From: Flavobacterium sp. SCGC AAA160-P02
GTDB lineage: Bacteria > Bacteroidota > Bacteroidia > Flavobacteriales > Flavobacteriaceae
NCBI GenBank assembly: GCA_000383355.1
Contig: KB911113.1
Span: 1-64,000 of the forward strand
DNA length: 64,000 nucleotides
Reading direction: 5' to 3'
Made by a program: the position numbers and the translations under genes. Below, one piece after another: positions 36,785-44,860 of the stretch (its first letter is position 1; each line of letters begins with the position of its first letter). The notes under the pieces are model-generated. The model searched no databases. It had not been told where the DNA came from and was given only the letters and a program-made list of their open reading frames with translations.

Positions 36785-37297
36785 CTAGTTGCAGTTTTTA
36801 TTTCTGGTGTACCCAAAATGAGCAATTTTCCATACTTTATCTGTTTTTACTAAATAAAATAAATCTACGCCGCAGTGTGAAAAAGAACCATTTAAATAGA
36901 AGTCATAAGGAGCCCAAACAGAAGCGATAAACCCATCTGTTAGTACCTTTGCATCCCAGTATCGTTCTCTAAATTGTTCTGAAGTTTTTGGATTCATTCT
37001 CAATGAAATAGATTGATCATTGTCTATGACAACAGATGACCCGGAGCCGTCTTTGTCAATATTTGTAACAATTCTATTAATTCCTTTATAGAGTATTGCA
37101 TCAAAAATACTTTTGTCTTTTGTATTTACTGCCAACATAAATTGGTCAATAACAGCTAGAATTTCTTTTTTATCAATTCCTGAAGCAACTGCTCCAAAAG
37201 GTTCTTGAGAATAATTCTCTGGTGGAGTTATTGATAATGATTGTGAAAAGAGAAAACCACATTTTAAGATACATGCTAAGAAGAGAATTTTTTTCAT
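36785..37297 (-). CDS. Secreted NTF2-like/DUF4440-type protein
   Basis: 170 residues with a signal peptide (about 1-19, MKKILFLACILKCGFLFSQ). The rest fits an NTF2-like cone fold (IDQFMLAVNTKDKSIFDAIL; DKVWKIAHFGYTRN). I cannot name a substrate. Convergent with the AddB-like gene. Confidence 0.65.
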   Translation of the reverse strand: MKKILFLACILKCGFLFSQSLSITPPENYSQEPFGAVASGIDKKEILAVIDQFMLAVNTKDKSIFDAILYKGINRIVTNIDKDGSGSSVVIDNDQSISLRMNPKTSEQFRERYWDAKVLTDGFIASVWAPYDFYLNGSFSHCGVDLFYLVKTDKVWKIAHFGYTRNKNCN

Positions 37298-37350
37298 TCT
37301 GATGAATTTTCACAAACTTAACCAAAATATAATCATTCTAATAGTTGACT

Positions 37351-37394
37351 AAAAAATACCCCACCTAATTAATTATTGTTAATTAGTTGAGGTA
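37351..37394 (-). terminator. Terminator after tRNA-Ala
   Basis: On the minus strand a 16-bp stem with one mismatch and one G-T pair (37379-37394 with 37357-37372, 6-nt loop) is followed by six T residues. Confidence 0.7.
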
Positions 37395-37401
37395 TTAAAA
37401 G

Positions 37402-37475
37402 TGGAGCATATCGGATTCGAACCGATGACCTCTACACTGCCAGCGTAGCGCTCTAGCCAACTGAGCTAATGCCCC
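37402..37475 (-). tRNA. tRNA-Ala (anticodon GGC)
   Basis: A 74-nt cloverleaf on the minus strand. The acceptor stem is GGGGCAT/ATGCTCC and includes the G3-U70 pair that identifies alanine tRNAs; the anticodon loop is CTGGCAG; the T-loop GGTTCGAATCC and D-loop are normal. CCA is not encoded. Confidence 0.95.
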
Positions 37476-37482
37476 AATATAA

Positions 37483-38277
37483 TTATTGTCTTCCACTTAA
37501 GATTAACAAAGGAATAGAACAGTGAAATTCAGATTTAAGTACCGTGTTTTTTTCCCAGAGTTTCTGAAAAAACCCTTTTTTACGTCTAAAAACACATAAT
37601 AAATCTGGATTATTAGATTGAAAATGTTCTAAGACTCCTTGAAAGGTAGTTACATTTTCTGAGGTAGAGAATGTGTTTTGAAGTGCTTTTAATGATGCAT
37701 CTACTACTAAATCTTCTTCTTTATATTCGGGCGTTTTAACCAACAACAAGTTTATTTTAGTTTTAAAAAGACTTTTAATTTCTTGCAATGGAGTTAAGAC
37801 ATCTTGTTGCTCTAAAATTCCTGATTTAAAAGCTGTTAGGGCTACTTTAAATGGACTAAACTTATAATGTTCAGGAACAATTAAAACAGGTATTTCTGTT
37901 TGCTTTACAATACTTCCTGATGTACTTCCTAAAAAAACCTCTTCTTTTATAGAGTTACTTCTTGGCCCAACCACAATTAAATCTATTCCTAATTCTTCAT
38001 GAACTGAATTAATACTTTCTACTGTGCCTCCCTTTGCAGAAATCATTTTAACATCTACTCCTTTGGTGTCTACAGAACTAATCATTGTCTGTATGTATAA
38101 GTTGGTTTCCCTTTCTAAAATATCATTAATATTAATAAATGTTCCTGCTTTAGAAAGCACTTTATACGCTCTAAAAACAAAGACTTTAGCACCTATCTCT
38201 TTAGCAAAATCTATCGCATATTGCAATGTGTTAGACGCGTTTTCTTTGGAACCGATAGGGACTAAAATATGATTCAT
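37483..38277 (-). CDS. Universal stress protein, two UspA domains
   Basis: 264 residues. The first UspA domain (about 1-138) begins MNHILVPIGSKENASNTLQYA and has the ATP-loop-like IVVGPRSNSIKEEVFLGSTSGSIVKQ (G-x2-G-x9-GS type). The second half (about 142-262) is more degenerate. Cytoplasmic stress protein; function not defined. tRNA-Ala follows after 7 bp on the same strand. Confidence 0.85.
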   Translation of the reverse strand: MNHILVPIGSKENASNTLQYAIDFAKEIGAKVFVFRAYKVLSKAGTFININDILERETNLYIQTMISSVDTKGVDVKMISAKGGTVESINSVHEELGIDLIVVGPRSNSIKEEVFLGSTSGSIVKQTEIPVLIVPEHYKFSPFKVALTAFKSGILEQQDVLTPLQEIKSLFKTKINLLLVKTPEYKEEDLVVDASLKALQNTFSTSENVTTFQGVLEHFQSNNPDLLCVFRRKKGFFQKLWEKNTVLKSEFHCSIPLLILSGRQ

Positions 38278-38372
38278 AATTCTTAGAAATTAAGTTAGCA
38301 TTGTAGAATTTACAATTCTAAAACAAAGGTACATTTTTTTGAATGATCTAAATTTCTTCCAATGTCAAATTG

Positions 38373-38380
38373 TAACTTTG
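38373..38380 (+). promoter_or_regulatory. -7 box of the MATE gene
   Basis: TAACTTTG fits TAnnTTTG. It lies inside the longest reading of the MATE gene, which argues for the TTG start at 38401. Confidence 0.5.
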
Positions 38381-38400
38381 TCTTTGAATATTTTTCTCTT

Positions 38401-39735
38401 TTGAAAACAGACATTAGTTTTAAACGAATTCATCAACTTGCAATTCCTGCTTTAATTGCTGGTATAGCAGAACCCCTTATCTCTATAACTGATACCGCTA
38501 TTATTGGTAATATAGATTTTAATGCAAAAGAAAGTCTTGGTGCTATTGCCATTGTAGGGTCTTTTTTATCGATGTTAATATGGGTCTTTGCCCAAACCAG
38601 AAGTGCGGTTTCATCTATTATTTCAACCTATTTAGGAGCTAATAAACTAGAAGAAGTAAAAACATTACCCGCCCAAGCAATTTTAATTATAGTTAGCCTA
38701 AGTATTCTAGTAATTTCACTTACCTACCCTTTTGCTGAATATATTTTTAAAATATATGGTGCAGAACAACGCATATTAGTATATGCTGTAGAGTACTTTA
38801 AAATACGAATAATTGGATTGCCATTTACGCTGTTTGTTTTTACTATTTTCGGAACTTTTAGAGGACTTCAAAACACACTTTACCCAATGCTTATTGCCAT
38901 CTCAGGAGCTGTTTTAAATGTTCTCTTTGACTGGATTCTTGTCTATGGAGTAGAAGGATGGATTCCTGCTATGAATGTTAAAGGAGCAGCCTATGCTAGT
39001 GTTATCTCTCAAATAGTAATGGCCATTTTGGCAGGGTATTTCGTTCTTAAAAAAACATCCATAAGTTTAAGGTTTGTGCTACCGTTTAACAAAGAAATTC
39101 CAAGACTCATAAAAATGGTTTTTGATTTATTTTTAAGAACTATTGCATTAAATGCTGCGTTAATTTTTGCAGTTTATAAAGCCACCAGTTATGGAACAGA
39201 TGCCCTAGCAGCTTACGGAATTGGAATTCAATTGTGGTTATTTGGAGCCTTCTTTATAGATGGGTATTCTAGTGCTGGAAATATTTTATCTGGGCGTTTA
39301 TTAGGCGCTAAAGAATATGACACATTACTAAAATTGGGGGAAAAATTAATTATTTACGGTCTTTTTACTGGGGTTTTTCTTGCAGGAATTGGTTTTCTGT
39401 TTTATAATTTTATAGGAGAAATTTTTATAAAAGACACCGCTGTTCTTCGTAGTTTTTATGATATTTTTTGGATCATCTTAGTCATGCAGCCCATCTGCGC
39501 CATTACCTTTATTTTTGATGGAATGTTTAAAGGAATGGGGTATACAGCATTCTTAAGAAATCTATTACTACTCTCTACACTTTTAGTGTTTATACCCTCA
39601 TTACTAATTTTTGATGCTTATAATTATAAACTACTAGGCGTTTGGTTTACTTTTTCACTATGGATGATTGCCAGAGGAATGCCTTTACTAGTGAAATTTA
39701 GAAGAAAGTTTTTGCCCTTGGTGGAAAAGGAGTAA
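38401..39735 (+). CDS. MATE family efflux transporter (DinF-like)
   Basis: About 444 residues, 12 hydrophobic segments, two MATE repeats. ISFKRIHQLAIPALIAGIAEPLISITDTAIIGN is typical (quoted in part: IHQLAIPALIAG, DTAIIG). It exports drugs or metabolites using an ion gradient; the substrate is unknown. The ATG at 38362 would put a strong -7 box inside the gene; the TTG at 38401 gives MKTDISFKRI, the common N-terminus, so I use it. Confidence 0.85.
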   Translation: MKTDISFKRIHQLAIPALIAGIAEPLISITDTAIIGNIDFNAKESLGAIAIVGSFLSMLIWVFAQTRSAVSSIISTYLGANKLEEVKTLPAQAILIIVSLSILVISLTYPFAEYIFKIYGAEQRILVYAVEYFKIRIIGLPFTLFVFTIFGTFRGLQNTLYPMLIAISGAVLNVLFDWILVYGVEGWIPAMNVKGAAYASVISQIVMAILAGYFVLKKTSISLRFVLPFNKEIPRLIKMVFDLFLRTIALNAALIFAVYKATSYGTDALAAYGIGIQLWLFGAFFIDGYSSAGNILSGRLLGAKEYDTLLKLGEKLIIYGLFTGVFLAGIGFLFYNFIGEIFIKDTAVLRSFYDIFWIILVMQPICAITFIFDGMFKGMGYTAFLRNLLLLSTLLVFIPSLLIFDAYNYKLLGVWFTFSLWMIARGMPLLVKFRRKFLPLVEKE

Positions 39736-39755
39736 TTTTGGAGAAAATATTTTCT

Positions 39756-40208
39756 ATGAGTACAATTAGAATCACCAAACAATTTAATTTTGAAACCGGT
39801 CATGCCTTATATGGCTATGATGGAAAGTGTAGAAATGTACACGGTCATAGTTATAAGCTCTCTGTAACAGTATCAGGAACACCAATTGATGACAGTTCTC
39901 ATGTGAAATTTGGAATGGTGATTGACTTTACTGATTTAAAGAAAATTGTGAAAGAAGAAATTGTAGATCAATTTGATCATGCTACTGTTTTTAATAAAAA
40001 CACACCACATGTCGAATTGGCAAAAGAACTAAGTGATAGAGGTCATCATGTTATTTTAGTAGATTACCAACCTACTAGTGAAATGATGGTGATTGATTTT
40101 GCAGAAAGAATACAGAGTAGACTTACCAAAAATATTCAATTATTTTCCATAAAACTCCAAGAGACAGAAACCTCTTTTGCAGAATGGTTTGCCAATGAAA
40201 ATGAATAA
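39756..40208 (+). CDS. queD: 6-carboxytetrahydropterin synthase
   Basis: About 150 residues of the PTPS/QueD fold, a step towards queuosine. The zinc ligands are the His in FETGHALYGY and the HGH in NVHGHSYKL; the catalytic Cys is in DGKCRNVHGH, and QFDHATVF and the Glu in QETETSFAEW are present. The reading extends to a TTG at 39738, but the ATG at 39756 (MSTIRITKQFNFETGH) is the better start. It follows the MATE gene closely. Confidence 0.9.
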   Translation: MSTIRITKQFNFETGHALYGYDGKCRNVHGHSYKLSVTVSGTPIDDSSHVKFGMVIDFTDLKKIVKEEIVDQFDHATVFNKNTPHVELAKELSDRGHHVILVDYQPTSEMMVIDFAERIQSRLTKNIQLFSIKLQETETSFAEWFANENE

Positions 40209-40264
40209 AAAACAGCGTCTATTTGTGAGATGCTTATTTAACAATTATATTTAAAAAAAACTTT

Positions 40265-40795
40265 ATGAAAACACTTAAATTTATATTATTCACACTTATC
40301 GCAACAACAATACTAAGTTGTTCAGACAATTCTACTGAGCCGGCCTTTATCTTGTCTAATGAAAGTTTGGCAGGAGACTATGACATTGCTGTTTTAAATA
40401 TAGATATAGAAACTACTGCTGAAGTTGCCGGAGTTGCCGTTACAATATCTAATACTGCCATTGTTGGTGATACTTTTCAGGTAGATGTTATTATCAATGC
40501 TAACGGAACTTATTCTGCAAGTGGCCAGTATAGAGTTGTTTCAACCGTTACTCCTGTAGGAACAGCCCCTATAACAGATACTGAAATTATAGTGTTTAGT
40601 GACTCAGGGTCTTACTCCGTTAATGCTGTAGACGATACTATTACCTTTATGGCTCTAGGTGATACATTATTAGCAGGTACTTTTAACGTTACAGTTTTTA
40701 ATGAAACCTCGGTTACGCTTAGCCAACAAGTTGAAGAAACTATTGGTGATATTACATCTTCAATTAATATGAATTTGAGTCTAGAAAGAAAATAA
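40265..40795 (+). CDS. Hypothetical lipoprotein
   Basis: 176 residues with a lipobox (TTILSCSDN, Cys at about 19). The mature part is rich in Thr, Val and Ile in alternating pattern, suggesting a small beta-barrel (lipocalin-like) fold, but I recognise no family. Convergent with pth. Confidence 0.6.
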   Translation: MKTLKFILFTLIATTILSCSDNSTEPAFILSNESLAGDYDIAVLNIDIETTAEVAGVAVTISNTAIVGDTFQVDVIINANGTYSASGQYRVVSTVTPVGTAPITDTEIIVFSDSGSYSVNAVDDTITFMALGDTLLAGTFNVTVFNETSVTLSQQVEETIGDITSSINMNLSLERK

Positions 40796-40805
40796 AAATT
40801 ATTAA

Positions 40806-41426
40806 TTATTTTCCATTAAACTTATTCATAGTATTGTTAATACCATCTGTGCCAAAAGACAAGATGGCGTTTGTTGCTATAGGAATTCTTTCAATAAGTT
40901 TACTTTCTTCTTCTTTAGTCCATTGGCCCAGAACAAAGTCTGCCTGACGTCCTTTAGAATAATTTCCTCCAACACCAAAACGAAAGCGATTGTATTGCTG
41001 TGTGTTTAGTTTTTCTTGAATGTCTTTTAAACCATTATGACCTCCGGCACTTCCTGATGTTTTTATTCTTATAGATCCAAAATCAATATGCACATCATCA
41101 GTTACAATACAAATATTTTCTGCCAGAATTTTCTCTTGAGTCATCCAATATTTTACTGCCTTTCCACTTAAGTTCATATAAGTGCTGGGTTTTACTAAAA
41201 TGAAGGTTCTTCCTTTGTGTCTAAATCTACTAATATCTCCTAGTTTTTCTGTTTCAAACCTACTATCTTGATCTTTAGCTAGTGCATCTAAAACTTGAAA
41301 CCCAATATTATGTCGTGTGTTTGCATAGGCATCACCAATATTTCCAAGACCAACAATTAAAAATTTTTTCATCACCTCTTGTTTAGTTTCTAATTGTTTA
41401 TTAAAAAAGAATTTTAAGATATTCAT
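40806..41426 (-). CDS. pth: Peptidyl-tRNA hydrolase
   Basis: It frees tRNA from stalled peptidyl-tRNA. The core starts FLIVGLGNIGDAYANTRHNIGF with the catalytic His in NTRHNIGF; PSTYMNLSG, DDVHIDFGSIRIK and GGHNGLKDI follow. The reading is 206 residues from 41426, with a lysine-rich 18-residue extension before MKKFLIVGLGN; an alternative ATG is at 41372. Many flavobacterial homologues have such an extension, so I keep the longer form with moderate certainty. It follows rplY after a terminator. Confidence 0.93.
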   Translation of the reverse strand: MNILKFFFNKQLETKQEVMKKFLIVGLGNIGDAYANTRHNIGFQVLDALAKDQDSRFETEKLGDISRFRHKGRTFILVKPSTYMNLSGKAVKYWMTQEKILAENICIVTDDVHIDFGSIRIKTSGSAGGHNGLKDIQEKLNTQQYNRFRFGVGGNYSKGRQADFVLGQWTKEEESKLIERIPIATNAILSFGTDGINNTMNKFNGK

Positions 41427-41445
41427 CTTGTAAAAATAAGAAAAT

Positions 41446-41476
41446 AAAAAAAGCGCTACACACGTGTAACGCTTTT
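41446..41476 (-). terminator. Terminator after rplY
   Basis: On the minus strand a 13-bp stem (41464-41476 with 41449-41461, one G-T pair) is followed by a T-rich run. It lies between rplY and pth. Confidence 0.7.
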
Positions 41477-41523
41477 CTAAATTTTATACTCTTGTACCAA
41501 TCTATACTTGAAATAAGTTTAGA

Positions 41524-42135
41524 TTATTCAGCTGCAGCTTCTGTTGCTTCTTCTGCAACTTCAGCATCCTCTGCTACTTCATCATCTACTGCATTACGAG
41601 AAGTTCTAACCTGAACAACTACCGTATTGTCTGGATGCAAAAATGTATAGTCATCATTAAAAATTTGAGTAACAAATAGTTTACTTCCTATTTTTAATTC
41701 TGAAATATCAGCAGTAACATAATCTGGTAATTTAGATGGTATTGCTTTAATTTTTAATTTACGATTTGTAAAACGTAAAGAACCTCCATTTAAAACTCCT
41801 GGAGATGTTCCTGTTAATTTTACAGGAATGTTCATTGCTACTTCTTTATCATCAAATAACTGATAGAAATCTATGTGTAAAATTCTGTCTGTTACTGGAT
41901 GAAATTGGATATCTTGTAAGATAGCCGAAAGTTTCTGCCCGTCTAGTTCAATCATTGCAGTATATACATTTGGTGTATATACCAATTTCTTAAATAATTT
42001 TTCTTCTGCAGAAAAATGAACTGGTTTATCTCCTCCGTATATAACGCAAGGAACCATACCAGCATTACGTAAGGCTTTTGTTGCTACTTTACCTACGCTT
42101 TCTCTTTTTGATCCTTTGATTGTAATTGATTTCAT
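41524..42135 (-). CDS. rplY: Ribosomal protein bL25 (Ctc-type)
   Basis: 203 residues: the 5S-rRNA-binding L25 domain (about 1-95, [35 protein letters not shown]) and the C-terminal TL5/Ctc beta domain (about 98-185), then an acidic, Ala-rich tail ([15 protein letters not shown]). The tail is common in Bacteroidota. It follows prs on the same strand, the usual order. Confidence 0.95.
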   Translation of the reverse strand: MKSITIKGSKRESVGKVATKALRNAGMVPCVIYGGDKPVHFSAEEKLFKKLVYTPNVYTAMIELDGQKLSAILQDIQFHPVTDRILHIDFYQLFDDKEVAMNIPVKLTGTSPGVLNGGSLRFTNRKLKIKAIPSKLPDYVTADISELKIGSKLFVTQIFNDDYTFLHPDNTVVVQVRTSRNAVDDEVAEDAEVAEEATEAAAE

Positions 42136-42202
42136 TACTTTTTATTAATTATTATTACTTGTTTTTGTCAACAACCTTTTTGGTGGCTGAGCGTAACCGA
42201 AG

Positions 42203-43144
42203 CTACATTAAAAATTGGTCACTTATCGAAGTATTGTCTTGAACTTTCGTCATAACATCAGCGAATAAGGGCGCGCAAGTTACAACTTTTATTTTAGAAA
42301 TCTTCCTCTTTAATGGAATGGTATCAGACACAATTAGCTCTGTTAATTTAGAGTTTTGAATCTTATCATACGCATCTCCTGACAAGATTGGATGCGTACA
42401 AATTGCTCTTACACTTAGGGCACCTCTTTCCATCATTAAATTGGCTGCTCTAGCAAGAGTTCCTCCAGTATCTATCATATCATCTACTAGAATAACATTC
42501 TTTCCTGTTACGTCTCCTATTAATTCCATATGGCCAATAACATTGGCTTTCTTTCGCTGCTTGTAACAGATAACAACATCAGACATCAGATATTTGGAAT
42601 AAGCATACGCTCTTTTAGAACCTCCCATATCTGGTGATGCAATTGTTAAATTATCTAATTTTAAATCATTGATATACGACATAAAAATAGTGGAGGCATA
42701 TAAATGATCTACTGGTTTTTCAAAGAATCCTTGTATCTGATCTGCATGTAAATCCATGGTCATAATTCTAGTAGCTCCTCCTGCTTGCAATAAGTTTGCC
42801 ACTAATTTAGCTCCAATAGCAACTCTTGGCTGGTCTTTTCTGTCTTGACGAGCCCATCCAAAATACGGCATTACTGCGGTAATATGTCTTGCAGAAGCTC
42901 TTTTTGCTGCATCTAACATCAATAACATCTCCATTAAATTATCTGCAGTTGGAAATGTAGACCCAATAATAAAAACTCTTCTTCCTCTTACAGATTCTTC
43001 AAAAGCAGGCTGAAATTCTCCATCACTAAAATGTGTTGTTTTTACTTTTCCCAGAGGCACTCCATATTCTTTTGCAATTTTTTCAGCTAGTACAATACTT
43101 TGCGAACAGGCAAAGAGCTTTGGAGATAATTCGTTTTTAGACAT
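42203..43144 (-). CDS. prs: Ribose-phosphate pyrophosphokinase
   Basis: 313 residues. It makes PRPP from ribose-5-phosphate and ATP. Visible are FSDGEFQPAFEESVRG, MPYFGWARQDRK, the metal site MTMDLHADQIQGFF, the flexible-loop region KQRKKANV, and the PRPP loop LVDDMIDTGGTLA. It lies upstream of rplY. Confidence 0.96.
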   Translation of the reverse strand: MSKNELSPKLFACSQSIVLAEKIAKEYGVPLGKVKTTHFSDGEFQPAFEESVRGRRVFIIGSTFPTADNLMEMLLMLDAAKRASARHITAVMPYFGWARQDRKDQPRVAIGAKLVANLLQAGGATRIMTMDLHADQIQGFFEKPVDHLYASTIFMSYINDLKLDNLTIASPDMGGSKRAYAYSKYLMSDVVICYKQRKKANVIGHMELIGDVTGKNVILVDDMIDTGGTLARAANLMMERGALSVRAICTHPILSGDAYDKIQNSKLTELIVSDTIPLKRKISKIKVVTCAPLFADVMTKVQDNTSISDQFLM

Positions 43145-43266
43145 TTAGTTGTGTGTTTGTTAGGTTAGTTTTTGATGTATAAAACAAAAGTAAAATTATT
43201 TGACGAGTTTTTGATATTAAATCCCACAATCATAAAATATTTTTTAGATTTGCAAACTATTACTGT

Positions 43267-43302
43267 TGCTCGAGTGCCTGCCTGTCGGCAGACAGGGCGG
43301 AA
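43267..43302 (+). repeat. Interrupted copy of the tRNA-Leu 5' end
   Basis: tgctcgagtg (43267-43276) and gcggaa (43297-43302) together equal the 16 bases at 43593-43608 (one base before tRNA-Leu plus its first 15), interrupted by a 20-bp insert (43277-43296) that contains the hairpin CCTGTC-GGCA-GACAGG. So a broken partial duplicate of the tRNA start lies 326 bp upstream of the real one, with the GIY-YIG gene between them. Confidence 0.75.
43281..43296. repeat. Short GC-rich palindrome inside the tRNA duplicate
   Basis: CCTGTC-GGCA-GACAGG, a 6-bp stem with a 4-nt loop, much more G+C-rich than its surroundings. It resembles small palindromic repeats scattered in flavobacterial genomes (from memory, not checked). 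A second exact 16-bp palindrome of AT-rich sequence follows at 43310-43325. Confidence 0.5.
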
Positions 43303-43346
43303 TTAAAAACCATAATTAATTATGGAAATTATTAAAAAATTAAAAT

Positions 43347-43592
43347 ATGTTCTGGGTATATGCGATTTCTAGTTTGAATCGTAATTATATTTACGTAGGT
43401 TTAACCTCTGATTTGGAAAGTAGTATTGCTAGGCACAATAAAGGGTATGAAAAAACAACCAAACCATATCGTCCTTTCGTTTTATTATTTTCTGAACAAG
43501 TAAATACTAGAACTGATGCTAGAGAACGAGAAAAATATTGGAAATCTGGAATTCGCAAAGAAAAGCTTAGACGACTCAGAAGTCCTAAATAA
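43347..43592 (+). CDS. GIY-YIG endonuclease family protein
   Basis: 81 residues, a single stand-alone GIY-YIG domain (UvrC/URI type): FWVYAISS (GIY part), NYIYVGLTSDLE (YIG part), the Arg in SIARHN and the Glu in DAREREKYWKSG. The family includes homing endonuclease-like and UvrC-like nucleases; the function of short versions is unknown. It ends 1 bp before tRNA-Leu, and an interrupted copy of the tRNA start lies upstream, so it looks like an inserted unit. Confidence 0.88.
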   Translation: MFWVYAISSLNRNYIYVGLTSDLESSIARHNKGYEKTTKPYRPFVLLFSEQVNTRTDAREREKYWKSGIRKEKLRRLRSPK

Positions 43593-43593
43593 T

Positions 43594-43675
43594 GCTCGAG
43601 TGGCGGAACTGGTAGACGCGCTGGATTCAAAATCCAGTTTTTTCGGAAGTGCGGGTTCGATTCCCGCCTCGAGTA
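43594..43675 (+). tRNA. tRNA-Leu (anticodon CAA)
   Basis: 82 nt with a type II variable arm. The acceptor stem is GCTCGAG/CTCGAGT with a G1-U72 wobble; anticodon stem CTGGA/TCCAG with loop TTCAAAA; T-arm GCGGGTTCGATTCCCGC; discriminator A. No CCA encoded. It marks the left edge of the alginate locus region. Confidence 0.93.
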
Positions 43676-43987
43676 CTTATTAAAACCTCATCATGTTGAT
43701 TTTTAATACGGTGAGGTTTTTTTTATCAACAATATTGCCAACTATTTGCCAACCATTGCCGTAATACCATCTATTTAGTTTTAATTTATTTCAGCTCGTT
43801 TTACTAGCAACATATAATTAACCTATTACCGTTCTGGCACCTCTCTCTGAAAAACCCAAAAAAATCAGACCTAACACTTATTAATCACAAACCCCTTGTC
43901 TAAAAAATATGACTTTCCTTCTAGGGGCGGTCTTTGTGAGACGATGAATAACCCTGGGAATCCTGAGTGTCTTTAATTATTTGTACT
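43676..43987. other. 312-bp gene-free boundary between tRNA-Leu and the alginate locus
   Basis: The stretch contains the tRNA terminator (43682-43724) and, at about 43733-43762, three short tandem iterations of TTGCC(AAC) spaced about 11 bp. The last 60 bp is richer in G+C (cttctaggggcggtc and nearby). I see no complete gene; the short repeats could be arm-type sites or remnants of a tRNA-directed integration, but no integrase is present. Confidence 0.4.
43682..43724 (+). terminator. Terminator after tRNA-Leu
   Basis: Stem AAAACCTCA/TGAGGTTTT (43682-43690 with 43712-43720), 21-nt loop, followed by T residues to 43724. Confidence 0.6.
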
Positions 43988-44824
43988 TTATTCTGTTTTT
44001 TTCAAAACCAAATTATAGATTAAACCAACTAAAATTAATATTATACCTAAAACAGTATATAAATTATAAATTTCTTGAAACCAAAATACTCCAATAATGA
44101 TTGTAAAAACAATTTCTAAATATTTTAAAGGAGCAACAAGGTTTGTTTCGTTAGCTTGAAATGCTTTTGTCATATATAATTGACCTATATAACCAAATAG
44201 ACCCAGGCTTAATAATAGTAACCATTGATTTACGTTTGGGTTTTTCCAATTATATATAGACATAAAACCTCCAAAAAAGAATGCCATGACCATAAAATAG
44301 TTGATAATGACTAATGGATGTTCTCTTTTTCCTATTTTTCTAATAATTACAAGAACTAATCCCAAAGAAATTGATGAAAAAATAACAAAAATTAATCCTA
44401 AATAATTAATATCGTTTCCGAACCCTTTTATAATAAGAACCCCTATAAAAGCAATTAAAAAAAACAACCATTGAATTGGTTTTATATTTTCTTTTAAAAA
44501 TATTAATGCAAAAACAGTTGCAAAAATTGGCGAAGTGTATCTTAACGAAACAGCTGTGCCTATTGATAAATATTTTAAAGATTGAAAAAAAAATATTAGG
44601 GAAATTACTCCTAAAAAACCTCTTAATAAAAGTAATTTTTTATGTGTTCCTAAAACTGGAATTTTATATGTTATAATTAACGGAATTGTAAAAGCTAAAG
44701 TACCAATAGATCTAAAAAAAACAATTTGATAAACACTAAATGAAGATAAGTATTTGACAACAGCATTCATAATTGCAAAAGCAATTACGCTAAAAATCAT
44801 ATAATAAATTGATTTATTATTCAT
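43988..44824 (-). CDS. EamA/DMT superfamily transporter
   Basis: 278 residues with about ten membrane segments and two EamA repeats: FFRSIGTLAFTIPLI, GTAVSLRYTSPIFATVFALIFLKE (in part) and PLKYLEIVFTIIIGVFWFQE in the second. It is the last gene at the downstream end of the alginate locus. A part in exporting or importing uronate derivatives is possible but not shown. Confidence 0.85.
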   Translation of the reverse strand: MNNKSIYYMIFSVIAFAIMNAVVKYLSSFSVYQIVFFRSIGTLAFTIPLIITYKIPVLGTHKKLLLLRGFLGVISLIFFFQSLKYLSIGTAVSLRYTSPIFATVFALIFLKENIKPIQWLFFLIAFIGVLIIKGFGNDINYLGLIFVIFSSISLGLVLVIIRKIGKREHPLVIINYFMVMAFFFGGFMSIYNWKNPNVNQWLLLLSLGLFGYIGQLYMTKAFQANETNLVAPLKYLEIVFTIIIGVFWFQEIYNLYTVLGIILILVGLIYNLVLKKTE

Positions 44825-44860
44825 TTAAAAAATAACAAAATAAAGTTTATCTCTTTAATT

